This document shows, one piece after another, positions 14,841 to 23,737 of a stretch of 37,567 nt of DNA (the first letter of the stretch is position 1; every line of letters starts with the position of its first letter). A program made the translations under genes and the position numbers. The stretch comes from Bacteroides acidifaciens (GTDB lineage: Bacteria > Bacteroidota > Bacteroidia > Bacteroidales > Bacteroidaceae), in the NCBI RefSeq assembly GCF_024623065.1, contig NZ_JANJZR010000042.1, forward strand, positions 1-37,567. The letters are read 5' to 3'. The notes under the pieces are model-generated. The model was not told where the DNA came from, ran no database searches, and saw only the letters and a list, made by a program, of their open reading frames with translations.

Positions 14841-17447
14841 ATGAAAAAGTTAGTTAGCACTATATTATTATTGAGTTGCCTGACAGCCAACAGCATACAA
14901 GCACAACAGAAATCTGCCAGAATCAGGCTTACGGACGTGACGCTCATGCACGAGATGCGCACCACTCCTTCCCCGCTGGACAAGGCGACAGTGTCCGACC
15001 GTGCCGTATCCTTCCAATGGCCGCTCCAGGCAGATGTTGACACTTCGGAAGAGATACTCGACGGAGTACATTCGGGAAAGAAGAAAGTAGATAAATCAAG
15101 ACTGAAATACCAATTACGCTATTCGCAGGATGCAGCCATGAAAAACAACGTGGTGCAAGCAGAAACCCGCTGGCCTTTCTTCAATCCGGAGAAAGATCTC
15201 GCTTCCGGCGTATGGCATTGGCAATACGGATATGTAGAAGAAGGGAAAACCAAATGGTCTCCCGTCCTGCAATTCACCGTAGAGGCCAATCCGGATAAAT
15301 TTTGTCCGCCCTCATTCAAAACAATGCAGACGAGCCTGCCCAAAAGCCATCCGCGCATCCTGGTGCAAAAGAACAAATGGGCGGACTTCATGAAAAAGAG
15401 TCAGTCCAAACCTGAATATCAGTGGTATATTGAACGTGCCGACCAAGTACTGAAAGCCCCGATGCAGTCCGTGAATGACATCAAATCTCATCTTGCCGAC
15501 GGACTCGACAACGAGATGCAACGCAAAGCCATGCTGACACGCGAAAGCCGCCGCATCATTGACAAGGAAGAAGCAAATGTAGAACTACTGATACGTGCTT
15601 ATCTGCTGACACAGGATACAAAGTACAGCAAAGAGGCTGTCAAACGTATTCTGGAAATGATTAGCTGGGACAAGAACAAGAACGTCATGGGTGACTTCAA
15701 CGCATCAACCATGCTTTCGCTAAGCTCGCTCGCCTATGATTCATTCTACAACCTGCTGGACGAGACACAGAAGCAGACGTTGCTGAAAGAAATCAAAAAA
15801 CGCGGAAGTGAATTTTACAATAACTTCAACAACCGCCTCGAAAACCATATCGCCGACAACCATGTCTGGCAAATGACGCTTCGTATCTTCACCTTCGCCG
15901 CATTCAGTGTATACGGTGACCTGCCCGAAGCCGACCTTTGGACAGACTACTGCTACAACGTATGGCTGGCGCGTTTCCCCGGGCTGAACAAAGACGGTGC
16001 CTGGCATAACGGCGACGGTTACTTCGCAGTGAACTTCCGTACACTTATCGAAGTGCCTTACTTCTATACCGCCATCACCGGATTCAATTTTTTCAGTGAC
16101 CCGTGGTATCAGGGTTCTGCCATGTACACTATCTACCAGCAACCGCCTTTCTCCAAGTCGGCCGGCAACGGTAGCGGACATCAGGGCAATATGAAGCCCA
16201 ACTCTATCCGTGTGGGATATGCCGACGCACTGGCACGCATGACCGGCAATACGTATGCCGCCGACTATGTGCGCCGCATCGCCACCACTCCCGACTACCA
16301 CAAACGCCTGCTGACCGTAAAATCCGGCAGTCTGGCATGGTTCCGCCTGCAATGCGACAAGCCTCTGCCCGAAGGTGAAGGACTGTCAAATCTTCCTATG
16401 GGATATGTTTTCCCGGAAACCGGTCTTGCCTCATTCATGACCAACTGGGAACGTGTGGGTGGAAACGCCATGTACAGTTTCCGGAGCAGTCCTTACGGCA
16501 GCACTTCGCACGCTATCGCCAACCAAAACGCATTCAATACTTTCTTCGGCGGAAGTTCGCTCTTTTATAGCAGCGGCCATCACATTGCGTTCGTAGACGA
16601 GCATAGTATGCTGTGCCACCGCTCCGCACGCGCCCACAACACCATCTTAGTCAATGGCATGGGACAGCGCATCGGCACGGAAGGTTATGGGTGGATTCCC
16701 CGCTACTATGTAGGCGAAAAAATCGGTTATATATTGGGGGACGCTTCCAACGCCTACGGAGAAGAAATCTCTCCTCTCTGGCTGGAACGCGGAAAAGAAG
16801 GAGGAATAGAATATACTCCCGCCAACGGTTGGGATAAGAACCACCTGAAAACCTTCAGACGCCACACGGTCGCATTAGACAAATCGGGTCTGGTATTTAT
16901 CTATGACGAGCTGGAAGCCGACGAACCTGTCACGTGGGACTATCTGTTGCATACGGTCATCAATCCGATGAACGTCACGAAAAAAGACAAGTACGTGCAC
17001 ATACAGGCCACCAATAAGAACGGAGCTTCGGATGCTTATCTTTTCTCAAGCGGCACATTAAAGACCGATACGACCAGCCGTTTTTTTGTTCCTGCCGTCA
17101 ACTGGTTGCGTGCGGATACAAACGGAAAATTTGCTTCATACCCCAACCACTGGCACTTCAAAGCCACTTCGGAGAAACAGCAGGTGTACCGTTTTGCCAC
17201 CATCATCAATACCCATCCTCTCTCCCGTCCTGCCCCCGAACCGGAGATACTCCCCGACGGACGCATCAAAGTGGGTAGCTGGATTATCAAGGTGAACGTT
17301 TCTTCGGAAGGCACACCTTCATTCTTCATCCGTTCTACCCGAAAGGGAGAAGACGTGAACATCACCTACAAAGGCGGAGCAACGATTGTGCGGGAAGACG
17401 GCTATGAAACTACTTTGGTAGACAAGTTCCCTGAACTGGAAATCTAA
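14841..17447 (+). CDS. Heparinase II/III-like polysaccharide lyase 1 (DUF4962-type N terminus)
   Basis: An 868-residue exported protein. I start at ATG 14841 (MKKLVSTILLLSC...SIQAQQ), 7 nt after the susD stop. The longer frame beginning at 14805 lies inside susD and would hide the signal peptide. The order is: fibronectin-like domain with GVWHWQYGYVEEGKTKWSP, an alpha/alpha toroid with N335-H336 in ENHIADNHVWQ and HNGDGYFAVNFRTL, then a beta-sandwich with SHAIANQNAFN (H557) and ARAHNTILVNGMGQR, which is the heparinase II/III C-terminal layout. Members of this fold cleave uronic-acid linkages by beta-elimination; families such as PL33 or PL12 are possible, but the class was not confirmed. AQ-Q at the signal end suggests a soluble periplasmic enzyme. 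It is the most divergent of the three lyases here. Confidence 0.88.
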   Translation: MKKLVSTILLLSCLTANSIQAQQKSARIRLTDVTLMHEMRTTPSPLDKATVSDRAVSFQWPLQADVDTSEEILDGVHSGKKKVDKSRLKYQLRYSQDAAMKNNVVQAETRWPFFNPEKDLASGVWHWQYGYVEEGKTKWSPVLQFTVEANPDKFCPPSFKTMQTSLPKSHPRILVQKNKWADFMKKSQSKPEYQWYIERADQVLKAPMQSVNDIKSHLADGLDNEMQRKAMLTRESRRIIDKEEANVELLIRAYLLTQDTKYSKEAVKRILEMISWDKNKNVMGDFNASTMLSLSSLAYDSFYNLLDETQKQTLLKEIKKRGSEFYNNFNNRLENHIADNHVWQMTLRIFTFAAFSVYGDLPEADLWTDYCYNVWLARFPGLNKDGAWHNGDGYFAVNFRTLIEVPYFYTAITGFNFFSDPWYQGSAMYTIYQQPPFSKSAGNGSGHQGNMKPNSIRVGYADALARMTGNTYAADYVRRIATTPDYHKRLLTVKSGSLAWFRLQCDKPLPEGEGLSNLPMGYVFPETGLASFMTNWERVGGNAMYSFRSSPYGSTSHAIANQNAFNTFFGGSSLFYSSGHHIAFVDEHSMLCHRSARAHNTILVNGMGQRIGTEGYGWIPRYYVGEKIGYILGDASNAYGEEISPLWLERGKEGGIEYTPANGWDKNHLKTFRRHTVALDKSGLVFIYDELEADEPVTWDYLLHTVINPMNVTKKDKYVHIQATNKNGASDAYLFSSGTLKTDTTSRFFVPAVNWLRADTNGKFASYPNHWHFKATSEKQQVYRFATIINTHPLSRPAPEPEILPDGRIKVGSWIIKVNVSSEGTPSFFIRSTRKGEDVNITYKGGATIVREDGYETTLVDKFPELEI

Positions 17448-17464
17448 ACGATTAAAAGAAAGAT

Positions 17465-18175
17465 ATGAAAACAAAAAGATATTTAATACAAGGATTCCTG
17501 TTGCTGCTCTGCTCGATGACAGCAATGGCGCAACAGGTGGAAAAACGACCGCGCATACAGACTTCTGCCAGCGAACAGGAAATTGTATTCAAGCCTGTTA
17601 CAGAAGCCGGAAAGACGAGTGCAGCCAAAGACTCACAGAAGAAAGTGGTGGAAAAGTCTAAAAAAGAGCCTCGGCGGAAGAAAGCTATCGAACGCTATAT
17701 AGCGCTAAAAACCAATATTGCCTATGACGCAATCGCCGTGCCGAACCTTGCTTTCGAGATACAATGCAGCAAGCATATTTCTGTAGAGTTGCCTGTCATG
17801 TTCAGCGGCTGGGACATCAGTAGCGAGCACGCAGTCCGCACTTTCGCCATCCAGCCCGAAGGACGCTGGTGGTTGAAAAAGGCTGGGACAGGCCATTTCT
17901 TCGGCGTACACGCACACATGGCCCTGTTCAATGTGAAATGGGACGAAAACCGTTATCAGAGTATCAACCGTCCATTATTGGGTGCAGGTGTCAGCTATGG
18001 TTACAAACTTCCTTTCTCCAGACATTGGGGAGCGGAGTTTACTTTAGGAGCCGGCTACGCAAATATGCAATATGACACTTATTATAATATAGACAACGGT
18101 GCCAAGATTGAAACAAAGAACCGGAACTATTGGGGAATCACCCGCGTCGGTTTGTCATTGTCTTACCAATTTTAA
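17465..18175 (+). CDS. DUF3575-type outer-membrane protein
   Basis: A 236-residue exported protein. A signal peptide (LIQGFLLLLCSMTAMAQQ) is followed by a charged lysine-rich linker (about residues 50-80), then a beta-strand-rich domain: ALKTNIAYDAIAVPNLAFEI, HISVELPVMFSGWDIS, FAIQPEGRWWL, FFGVHAHMALFNVKW, GAGVSYGYKLPF and a terminal GLSLSYQF. This is the DUF3575 pattern, probably a small outer-membrane barrel. In Bacteroides, DUF3575 genes commonly sit in front of fimbrillin-type lipoprotein genes, as here. The biochemical role is unknown; assembly or anchoring of the two downstream lipoproteins is inference. It follows lyase 1 by 17 nt in the same operon. Confidence 0.85.
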   Translation: MKTKRYLIQGFLLLLCSMTAMAQQVEKRPRIQTSASEQEIVFKPVTEAGKTSAAKDSQKKVVEKSKKEPRRKKAIERYIALKTNIAYDAIAVPNLAFEIQCSKHISVELPVMFSGWDISSEHAVRTFAIQPEGRWWLKKAGTGHFFGVHAHMALFNVKWDENRYQSINRPLLGAGVSYGYKLPFSRHWGAEFTLGAGYANMQYDTYYNIDNGAKIETKNRNYWGITRVGLSLSYQF

Positions 18176-18187
18176 ATCAGCAAGATT

Positions 18188-19243
18188 ATGAAAAAGAACA
18201 TTTATACATCCATCATCCGGACATTGGGCTGCCTGCTGCTATTGCCGGCTTTCGTAAGCAGCTGCCTCTTTGAAGAACCGGAACTTACAGCCGACGGTGA
18301 GCTGGGAGTAGACCCGACTGCCGTGAACATCATGACCAACATCACCCTGGAGACTTCGTTCGATCCGATATTGATTAACCGTAGCGCTGACCACAGTACC
18401 CGTGCGGCAACAACCACCTACCAACATCGCTTTGTGGTAGCCGCTTATGAGGGTACACAAAAAGTAGCTTCGCAGATAATCTATCAGGATATACAAGCCG
18501 GAGAAACAACCGTAAGTATACCTCTTAGCATGAAGCTACACGCCCGTAAATATCAACTTGTCGTATGGGCGGACTATGTAGAAAAGTCCGATGAAGACAC
18601 CTATGGAACTTTCTACGATGCAGAAGACATGGCATTCATCCTGCGTGCCACTCCTTACAAGGGAAACTCCAAGTATTACGATGCTTTCTACGGAAGCACC
18701 GCACTGGATTTGACTGCCTATCGCGACCAATGGAATGTAATAGTCCCTGTAGACATCCGGATGAGCCGCCCGATGGCGAATTACAACCTAATAGCGACAG
18801 ATGTAGCCAAATTCTTGAAGAAGGTGACCGACAAGGAAGTCACCGGAAAGAGATTCACTATAACCGTGAAATACAACTACTATCTGCCCACCGGATTCGA
18901 TGCACTCACAGGCAGGTTGAAACGTTCCCTGCAATACATGGAATACAATAAAACGGTAGAACTGGCTACTCTCCAAAAAGAGGAGAACAAGGAAGAGTTT
19001 AATATCGGCTTCGACTATCTGCTCGTCAACAACGATGCTCCATCGTCTATTCCGGTGACTATTGAAATCACGAATGAGAGCAAAGTAGTGGTTGCCCGCT
19101 ATCAAAACCTGAAACTGCCCTACGAACGGAATAAGGAAACCAACCTGCGGGGCTATTTCCTGACATCCAGTCCAGGTATTAACTTTGATCCTGATTTCAA
19201 TGATGAGGACATCATCATCGACATCAATCCCATTATCAAGTAG
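18188..19243 (+). CDS. Fimbrillin-like lipoprotein (DUF6562-like)
   Basis: A 351-residue lipoprotein: a signal segment ending in the lipobox VSSC, then LFEEPE, an acidic start typical of surface export. The body has two beta-rich parts in the style of Bacteroidales fimbrillin/Mfa-like proteins: YQLVVWADYVE, KYYDAFYGSTALDL, and DIRMSRPMANYNLIATDV, ending in FDPDFNDEDIIIDINPIIK. The same landmarks occur in the same order in the next gene, so the two are paralogues. I associate the pattern with DUF6562 but have not confirmed it. Its place after susC-susD suggests a surface glycan-binding or scaffold role in the PUL (inference). It starts 12 nt after the DUF3575 gene. Confidence 0.8.
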   Translation: MKKNIYTSIIRTLGCLLLLPAFVSSCLFEEPELTADGELGVDPTAVNIMTNITLETSFDPILINRSADHSTRAATTTYQHRFVVAAYEGTQKVASQIIYQDIQAGETTVSIPLSMKLHARKYQLVVWADYVEKSDEDTYGTFYDAEDMAFILRATPYKGNSKYYDAFYGSTALDLTAYRDQWNVIVPVDIRMSRPMANYNLIATDVAKFLKKVTDKEVTGKRFTITVKYNYYLPTGFDALTGRLKRSLQYMEYNKTVELATLQKEENKEEFNIGFDYLLVNNDAPSSIPVTIEITNESKVVVARYQNLKLPYERNKETNLRGYFLTSSPGINFDPDFNDEDIIIDINPIIK

Positions 19244-19288
19244 AATGAAATATCAAAATAATCAATATACACTTTAATCATTACAATC

Positions 19289-20965
19289 ATGAAAAAGAAC
19301 TTTATTTATTTAGCAATTACACTACTGACGGGGTTGTTCGCCTCATGTAGTCAGGAAGAAACCGGAAACGATTCCGCCAATCAGAGCAAATTATTCAGCA
19401 TTTCAGCAGAGCTTCCTGCCGAGTACAGCAACAAGACCCGCGCCATTCCGGCTGTAGACAACCATTACCTCCGCTGCATCCTCGAAATCACAGATACTGA
19501 CGGAAACAGAGTACACCGTGAAGAGAAACTGGGAACAGATGCGAACACGGACGGCAAACTGTCTTTCACTTTTGCTATCGAAGCAGAAGGCACTTACAAT
19601 TACCGGATGTGGGCGGATTTCATCGACGCCAACGGTCAGCAAAAAGACCCTGTTACCGGTCGCTATGCGGATAAATTCTTCAATACGGAAGACCTTACAA
19701 AGATTAGTGTGATAGACCCTATATCGCTTTATAATACGGATGCATGTGATGCTTTCTCCAGTCACGGTTCTTTTGAAAAAGAACAAGCTACTCAAGGAAG
19801 TCCGCTGAATATCACTTTGACCCGTCCGTTTGCCAAACTGATTGTTTCGGATAAAAGCAAAGATAACTTCGATAAATGTACTTCTGTCAGTATCAGCCAA
19901 GAGATACCTACCTGCTTTGATGTGTCAACGGGTACTGTTTCTGCTGAAATGACAAAAGTTACTTTGCCCGCTACCGCCCCTTTGGGAACAGGAGAACAAT
20001 CGGGAGAATCTCATGATTTACAACTTTTCTCTTGTTACATTTTTGCAGACGATGATGCTTTAGGAGAAATTGCGATGACTTTCGTAACGACTGACGGCGG
20101 ACGCGAAATCGCTATTCCTGCCAATGTACCGGTAAAAAAGAATACACGCACACTGATAAGAGGTTATCTTGTTGCCGAATCACAAAACAACGGACAGATA
20201 GATACTGATTTCGAAGGATGGAATCCGGATATCAACGGCGAAGACGTTGAACCGACAGTGCCGACCGTTAATCCGGAGATAGGTGACTACTACTATAGTA
20301 ACGGAACCTATTCTTCTGAACTGAAAACAGACGCTAACAATCCGTGCATCGGTATCGTTTTTGCAACTAAAGTGTTAGATGGTGATGCTGCAAGCAATTA
20401 TGGCAGCTACACTAGCATCAAAGGTTATGCGATGGCATTGGAAAGCGCTCCTACAAATACACGTAAAGCATTTTGTGTTAAAGAGATGAGCGAAACAATT
20501 GACTTTACCGGTTTGGAATTGACAAAAACAGGATATGAGAATACGAAAGCCCTATTAGCTGACAGTCGTTATACTGAGCATGCAGATTCATACCCGGTTA
20601 TTGCAGACTTTATCGCTTTCAAAGCAAAAACCGCAACCCCTGATAAATCAAGCGGATGGTATATTCCGTCAATCGGACAATTGAAAGAAATGGTTATCAG
20701 ATATTATGGTTTTGAAGATGTTACAGCAAATAGCGTATTCGTAAATGCAGTAGATGCCATAGATGGTGCTAATAATTTTGTTCATCCTACGACATCTGCA
20801 CGATACGTACTTTCCAGCAGCATCAGCAATAAGTCATTGGCTCCGATAACATTAACAAACGGCGTATTAGACGCAAATACCAGAGTACAAACGATATTTA
20901 ATGCAAATCCGAAAAACGAGGGCGTACAAGGACAAATCCGTCCAATCCTCACCATTCTGGAATAA
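19289..20965 (+). CDS. Fimbrillin-like lipoprotein with C-terminal DUF1566-like domain
   Basis: A 558-residue lipoprotein with lipobox FASC followed by SQEETG, which resembles a surface-export signal. Residues of about 35-310 repeat the landmarks of the preceding protein (YNYRMWADFID, CDAFSSHGSF, LTRPFAKLIVSD, DTDFEGWNPDINGED), so this is a second fimbrillin-like unit. The C-terminal part (about 330-558) is different. It holds KGYAMALE, SGWYIPSIGQLKEMV (W457) and a final QGQIRPILTI, the order seen in DUF1566/FISUMP-type domains, which resemble C-type lectin-like folds. This suggests a stalk plus a ligand-binding tip. It is the last gene before the terminator at 20990. Glycan binding is inferred from context only. 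Confidence 0.8.
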   Translation: MKKNFIYLAITLLTGLFASCSQEETGNDSANQSKLFSISAELPAEYSNKTRAIPAVDNHYLRCILEITDTDGNRVHREEKLGTDANTDGKLSFTFAIEAEGTYNYRMWADFIDANGQQKDPVTGRYADKFFNTEDLTKISVIDPISLYNTDACDAFSSHGSFEKEQATQGSPLNITLTRPFAKLIVSDKSKDNFDKCTSVSISQEIPTCFDVSTGTVSAEMTKVTLPATAPLGTGEQSGESHDLQLFSCYIFADDDALGEIAMTFVTTDGGREIAIPANVPVKKNTRTLIRGYLVAESQNNGQIDTDFEGWNPDINGEDVEPTVPTVNPEIGDYYYSNGTYSSELKTDANNPCIGIVFATKVLDGDAASNYGSYTSIKGYAMALESAPTNTRKAFCVKEMSETIDFTGLELTKTGYENTKALLADSRYTEHADSYPVIADFIAFKAKTATPDKSSGWYIPSIGQLKEMVIRYYGFEDVTANSVFVNAVDAIDGANNFVHPTTSARYVLSSSISNKSLAPITLTNGVLDANTRVQTIFNANPKNEGVQGQIRPILTILE

Positions 20966-20989
20966 AAACAGTCAAAAGCGTAACACAAT

Positions 20990-21043
20990 AAAAAGTCAAG
21001 ATAAGCAAGGTTCCCCCCACAAGCCTTGCTTATCAGACTTTTT
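20990..21043 (+). terminator. Strong intrinsic terminator after the susC operon
   Basis: AAAAGTC-AA-GATAAGCAAGG (from 20991) pairs with CCTTGCTTATC-A-GACTTTTT (to 21043) around TTCCCCCCACAA. The 11-bp G/C-containing core is extended by a second stem, with a run of five T. It lies only 43 nt before the lyase 2 start codon, so it separates or attenuates lyase 2 from the upstream operon. Confidence 0.88.
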
Positions 21044-21085
21044 CCTCTTCATTCAGAATCACACCTTTTTATATATCAATCTATT

Positions 21086-23626
21086 ATGAAAACAATCCTC
21101 CGCTTCCGAATCCTTTTTCCGATTCTTGTTTGTCTATTTCTAGTCACAGCTTGCAGCGACGACTCACTTTCCGACACAACGGACAACGGAACCGAACAGC
21201 CGGACACCACTCCCGACGCCTTGCACGACAAGACGCGTAAAAAGCCTTATCCGAAAGCGGACAATGAACTCTACATCAATCCCGCCCCGTTCATTGTGCC
21301 CCAAGCCATGAAAACCGGAGATAAACTACAATTCGCACTCTCCAATCAGGAGAATTTTCCCGACGGGGCTACTACAATTTCCACCGCACAGCAGTGGTGT
21401 ATGTACAATCCACACAAGACCCTGAATACCGGAACATGGTACTGGCGTTTCCGTTCCATCACGAGCGACGGAACCGCACAAGCCTGGAGCGAAACCTACT
21501 CTTTTGAAGTAAAAGACGAAACACCAAAGTTCGTCACTCCCGCTTTCGAGACTTTCATCACCCATGCACCTCGCAAACACCCCCGGCTCTACTGTTTTCT
21601 CGACAACGGACTGGAGCAGGCCCGAAGCAAAGTAACCTCGCATCCGGAATATGAAAACCTGACCAGTCGTGCCCGAACAGCCCTGGACACCGACTATTCC
21701 GTACTACCCAACCCTTATGACAAAGCATCGGATATAAAAAACTCCGTCCAACATTTGTATCAAGCTTATCATCTGATACAGGACAAAAAATATGCAGACA
21801 AACTGCATGAGATATTAAACATTCTCCTGGCCGTTCCCGTGTCGGACGCCCAACTGTTTGCCAGCAATTTCGGCTCTACCGACATCGCCATCAACTTTAT
21901 CGAAATCTACGATTTACTGTATGCCGAACTCACTCCGAAAGAAAAACTGGCAATAGAAGAACTACTGATGCGCGTTTCACGCTACTACTTTAAGATGTAC
22001 TGCGGAATGCAGGAAAATCATATTTTCGACAACCACTTCTGGCAGCATAATATGCGCGTCTTATTTCAGGCTTGTTTCCTCCTTTACGATAAACCCTTAT
22101 ACTCAGACGAGATTCTCCCCATGCTGGAATACTACTATGAGTTATGGACGGCACGCGCACCTGCCTCCGGCTTCAATCGCGACGGGATATGGCACAACGG
22201 AACGGGATATTTCAACGCTAATATAAAAACGCTTTTCTACATGCCATCGCTCTTTTCCTACATCACGCAGAAAGATTTCCTGCAACACCCATGGTATAAG
22301 AACGCAGGCAAAGCACTAGTCTATTCCTGCCCTCCCCATTCCAAAAGCGTCGGTTTCGGCGATGGCAGCGAAAATGGCGATGAACCACACCGATTGCAGG
22401 TTGCCTTTGCCGACTTCCTCGCAAGAGAGAACGGAGATTCGTATGCCGGATGGTATGCCAAAAAATGTCAGTCCACTCTCTATCAGGATTATGAGCTACG
22501 ACTGTACCGTATGGTGCGCAATCAAAGCTATCTCACCGAACTGCCTTCCAATGCTCCCAAACTTATCTGGTATAAGGATGCGGGAGAAGTAGCCATCCAT
22601 TCCGACCTCTCCAATCCGGAACAGAACCTGACTATCGGTTTCCGTTCGAGCACTTTTGCTTCCGGCAGCCACACAGTAGCCAATCAGAATAACTTCAACC
22701 TACTTTATAAAGGAGTGGACGTATTCCGCAGCAGCGGATATTACCAAAATTTCAGCGATGCCCACAACTTGATGTCCTACCGTCATACTCGTGCGCACAA
22801 CACGATTCTAGTGAACGGTATCGGACAGCCTTACTCCCTGAAAGGATACGGCAACGTCACCCGCGCCATGGGGGGCAATCATATCTCCTATTGCCTGGGA
22901 GATGCGTCTCATGCCTACAGTGGCATCAGCGACGACCCGATGTGGGTGGCAGCCTTTGCAGCCGCAGGCATCACCCAGACTCCCGAAAACGGTTTCGGCA
23001 AGACTCCACTGACCAAATACTTACGCCACATTCTCTTACTTCACCCCCGCACAGTGGTTATCTATGACGAGTTGGAAGCGTCCGAAGCTGTCCATTGGGA
23101 CTGGCTTCTGCACAGCCCTACTCCATTCGATATAAAAGCAGGGATAACGACCAGCGAAAACTCTACGAAAGGCTTCAAAACCATTGTCCGGCAATTCAGC
23201 AGTTCTCCTTTCGAGTTCTCGCAAACCAATCAGTTTGTGGTTCCGCCTTCCACGCCGGAACCCGACCAATGGCATCTGACAGCCCGATATACGCCTTGCA
23301 CCCAAAATCGTATCCTGACTATCATCCAAGTTGTTCCCGATTCGGAACAAACCCCAACCATCACTCGCACAGATGATGTCTTTCAATGTGATGACTGGAG
23401 CATCCGAGCAGGCATGAACACTTCCCAACCGGCAGAACTTACTGTTACCAACCGGACGAATAATGCGTTGTTCAGCTATTCTCCCAATAACCCGGAGATT
23501 GAAGGCAAAGTATATCTACGAAAATCGCCAAGTTCCTCGCTGCTCTACGACGAATCCAACGGGAGATATGGCGTGACCGAACAAACGGATTATACACCTG
23601 CCTCTACACGGGCAATCAACCGATAA
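21086..23626 (+). CDS. Heparinase II/III-like polysaccharide lyase 2, lipoprotein
   Basis: An 846-residue lyase-fold protein. I start at ATG 21086 because the in-frame ATG at 21026 lies within the terminator, and from 21086 a clean lipoprotein signal follows (ILVCLFLVTAC). After the cysteine comes SDDSLSD, an acidic stretch that fits surface export. Domains are: linker rich in D/T, fibronectin-like domain (TGTWYWRFRSITSDGTAQAWSE), toroid with N311-H312 in ENHIFDNHFWQ and FNRDGIWHNGTGYFNAN, then the heparinase II/III beta part with SGSHTVANQNNFN (H529), RHTRAHNTILVNGIGQP and VIYDELEASEAVHWDWLLHS. It is a close paralogue of lyase 3. As the only lipoprotein lyase it is the best candidate for first cleavage at the cell surface. 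Confidence 0.88.
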   Translation: MKTILRFRILFPILVCLFLVTACSDDSLSDTTDNGTEQPDTTPDALHDKTRKKPYPKADNELYINPAPFIVPQAMKTGDKLQFALSNQENFPDGATTISTAQQWCMYNPHKTLNTGTWYWRFRSITSDGTAQAWSETYSFEVKDETPKFVTPAFETFITHAPRKHPRLYCFLDNGLEQARSKVTSHPEYENLTSRARTALDTDYSVLPNPYDKASDIKNSVQHLYQAYHLIQDKKYADKLHEILNILLAVPVSDAQLFASNFGSTDIAINFIEIYDLLYAELTPKEKLAIEELLMRVSRYYFKMYCGMQENHIFDNHFWQHNMRVLFQACFLLYDKPLYSDEILPMLEYYYELWTARAPASGFNRDGIWHNGTGYFNANIKTLFYMPSLFSYITQKDFLQHPWYKNAGKALVYSCPPHSKSVGFGDGSENGDEPHRLQVAFADFLARENGDSYAGWYAKKCQSTLYQDYELRLYRMVRNQSYLTELPSNAPKLIWYKDAGEVAIHSDLSNPEQNLTIGFRSSTFASGSHTVANQNNFNLLYKGVDVFRSSGYYQNFSDAHNLMSYRHTRAHNTILVNGIGQPYSLKGYGNVTRAMGGNHISYCLGDASHAYSGISDDPMWVAAFAAAGITQTPENGFGKTPLTKYLRHILLLHPRTVVIYDELEASEAVHWDWLLHSPTPFDIKAGITTSENSTKGFKTIVRQFSSSPFEFSQTNQFVVPPSTPEPDQWHLTARYTPCTQNRILTIIQVVPDSEQTPTITRTDDVFQCDDWSIRAGMNTSQPAELTVTNRTNNALFSYSPNNPEIEGKVYLRKSPSSSLLYDESNGRYGVTEQTDYTPASTRAINR

Positions 23627-23737
23627 TTATTTGTTCCATATACTATAATTGTTTCGGTTAAGTATGGTTATGAGTCAAATGCTGTTTTTATTTCTTTTTC
23701 TGCCTAATCTTATTCGGTTCATTGCCCATTCTTTTTT

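Noticed and set aside
15741..16352. Long antisense open frames inside lyase 1 and, similarly, inside the HTCS gene
   Set aside because: They lack start context and recognisable domains and mirror codon bias of the real gene on the other strand.
21026..21085. Upstream in-frame start for lyase 2
   Set aside because: It falls within the terminator stem, and the lipoprotein signal begins cleanly at 21086.
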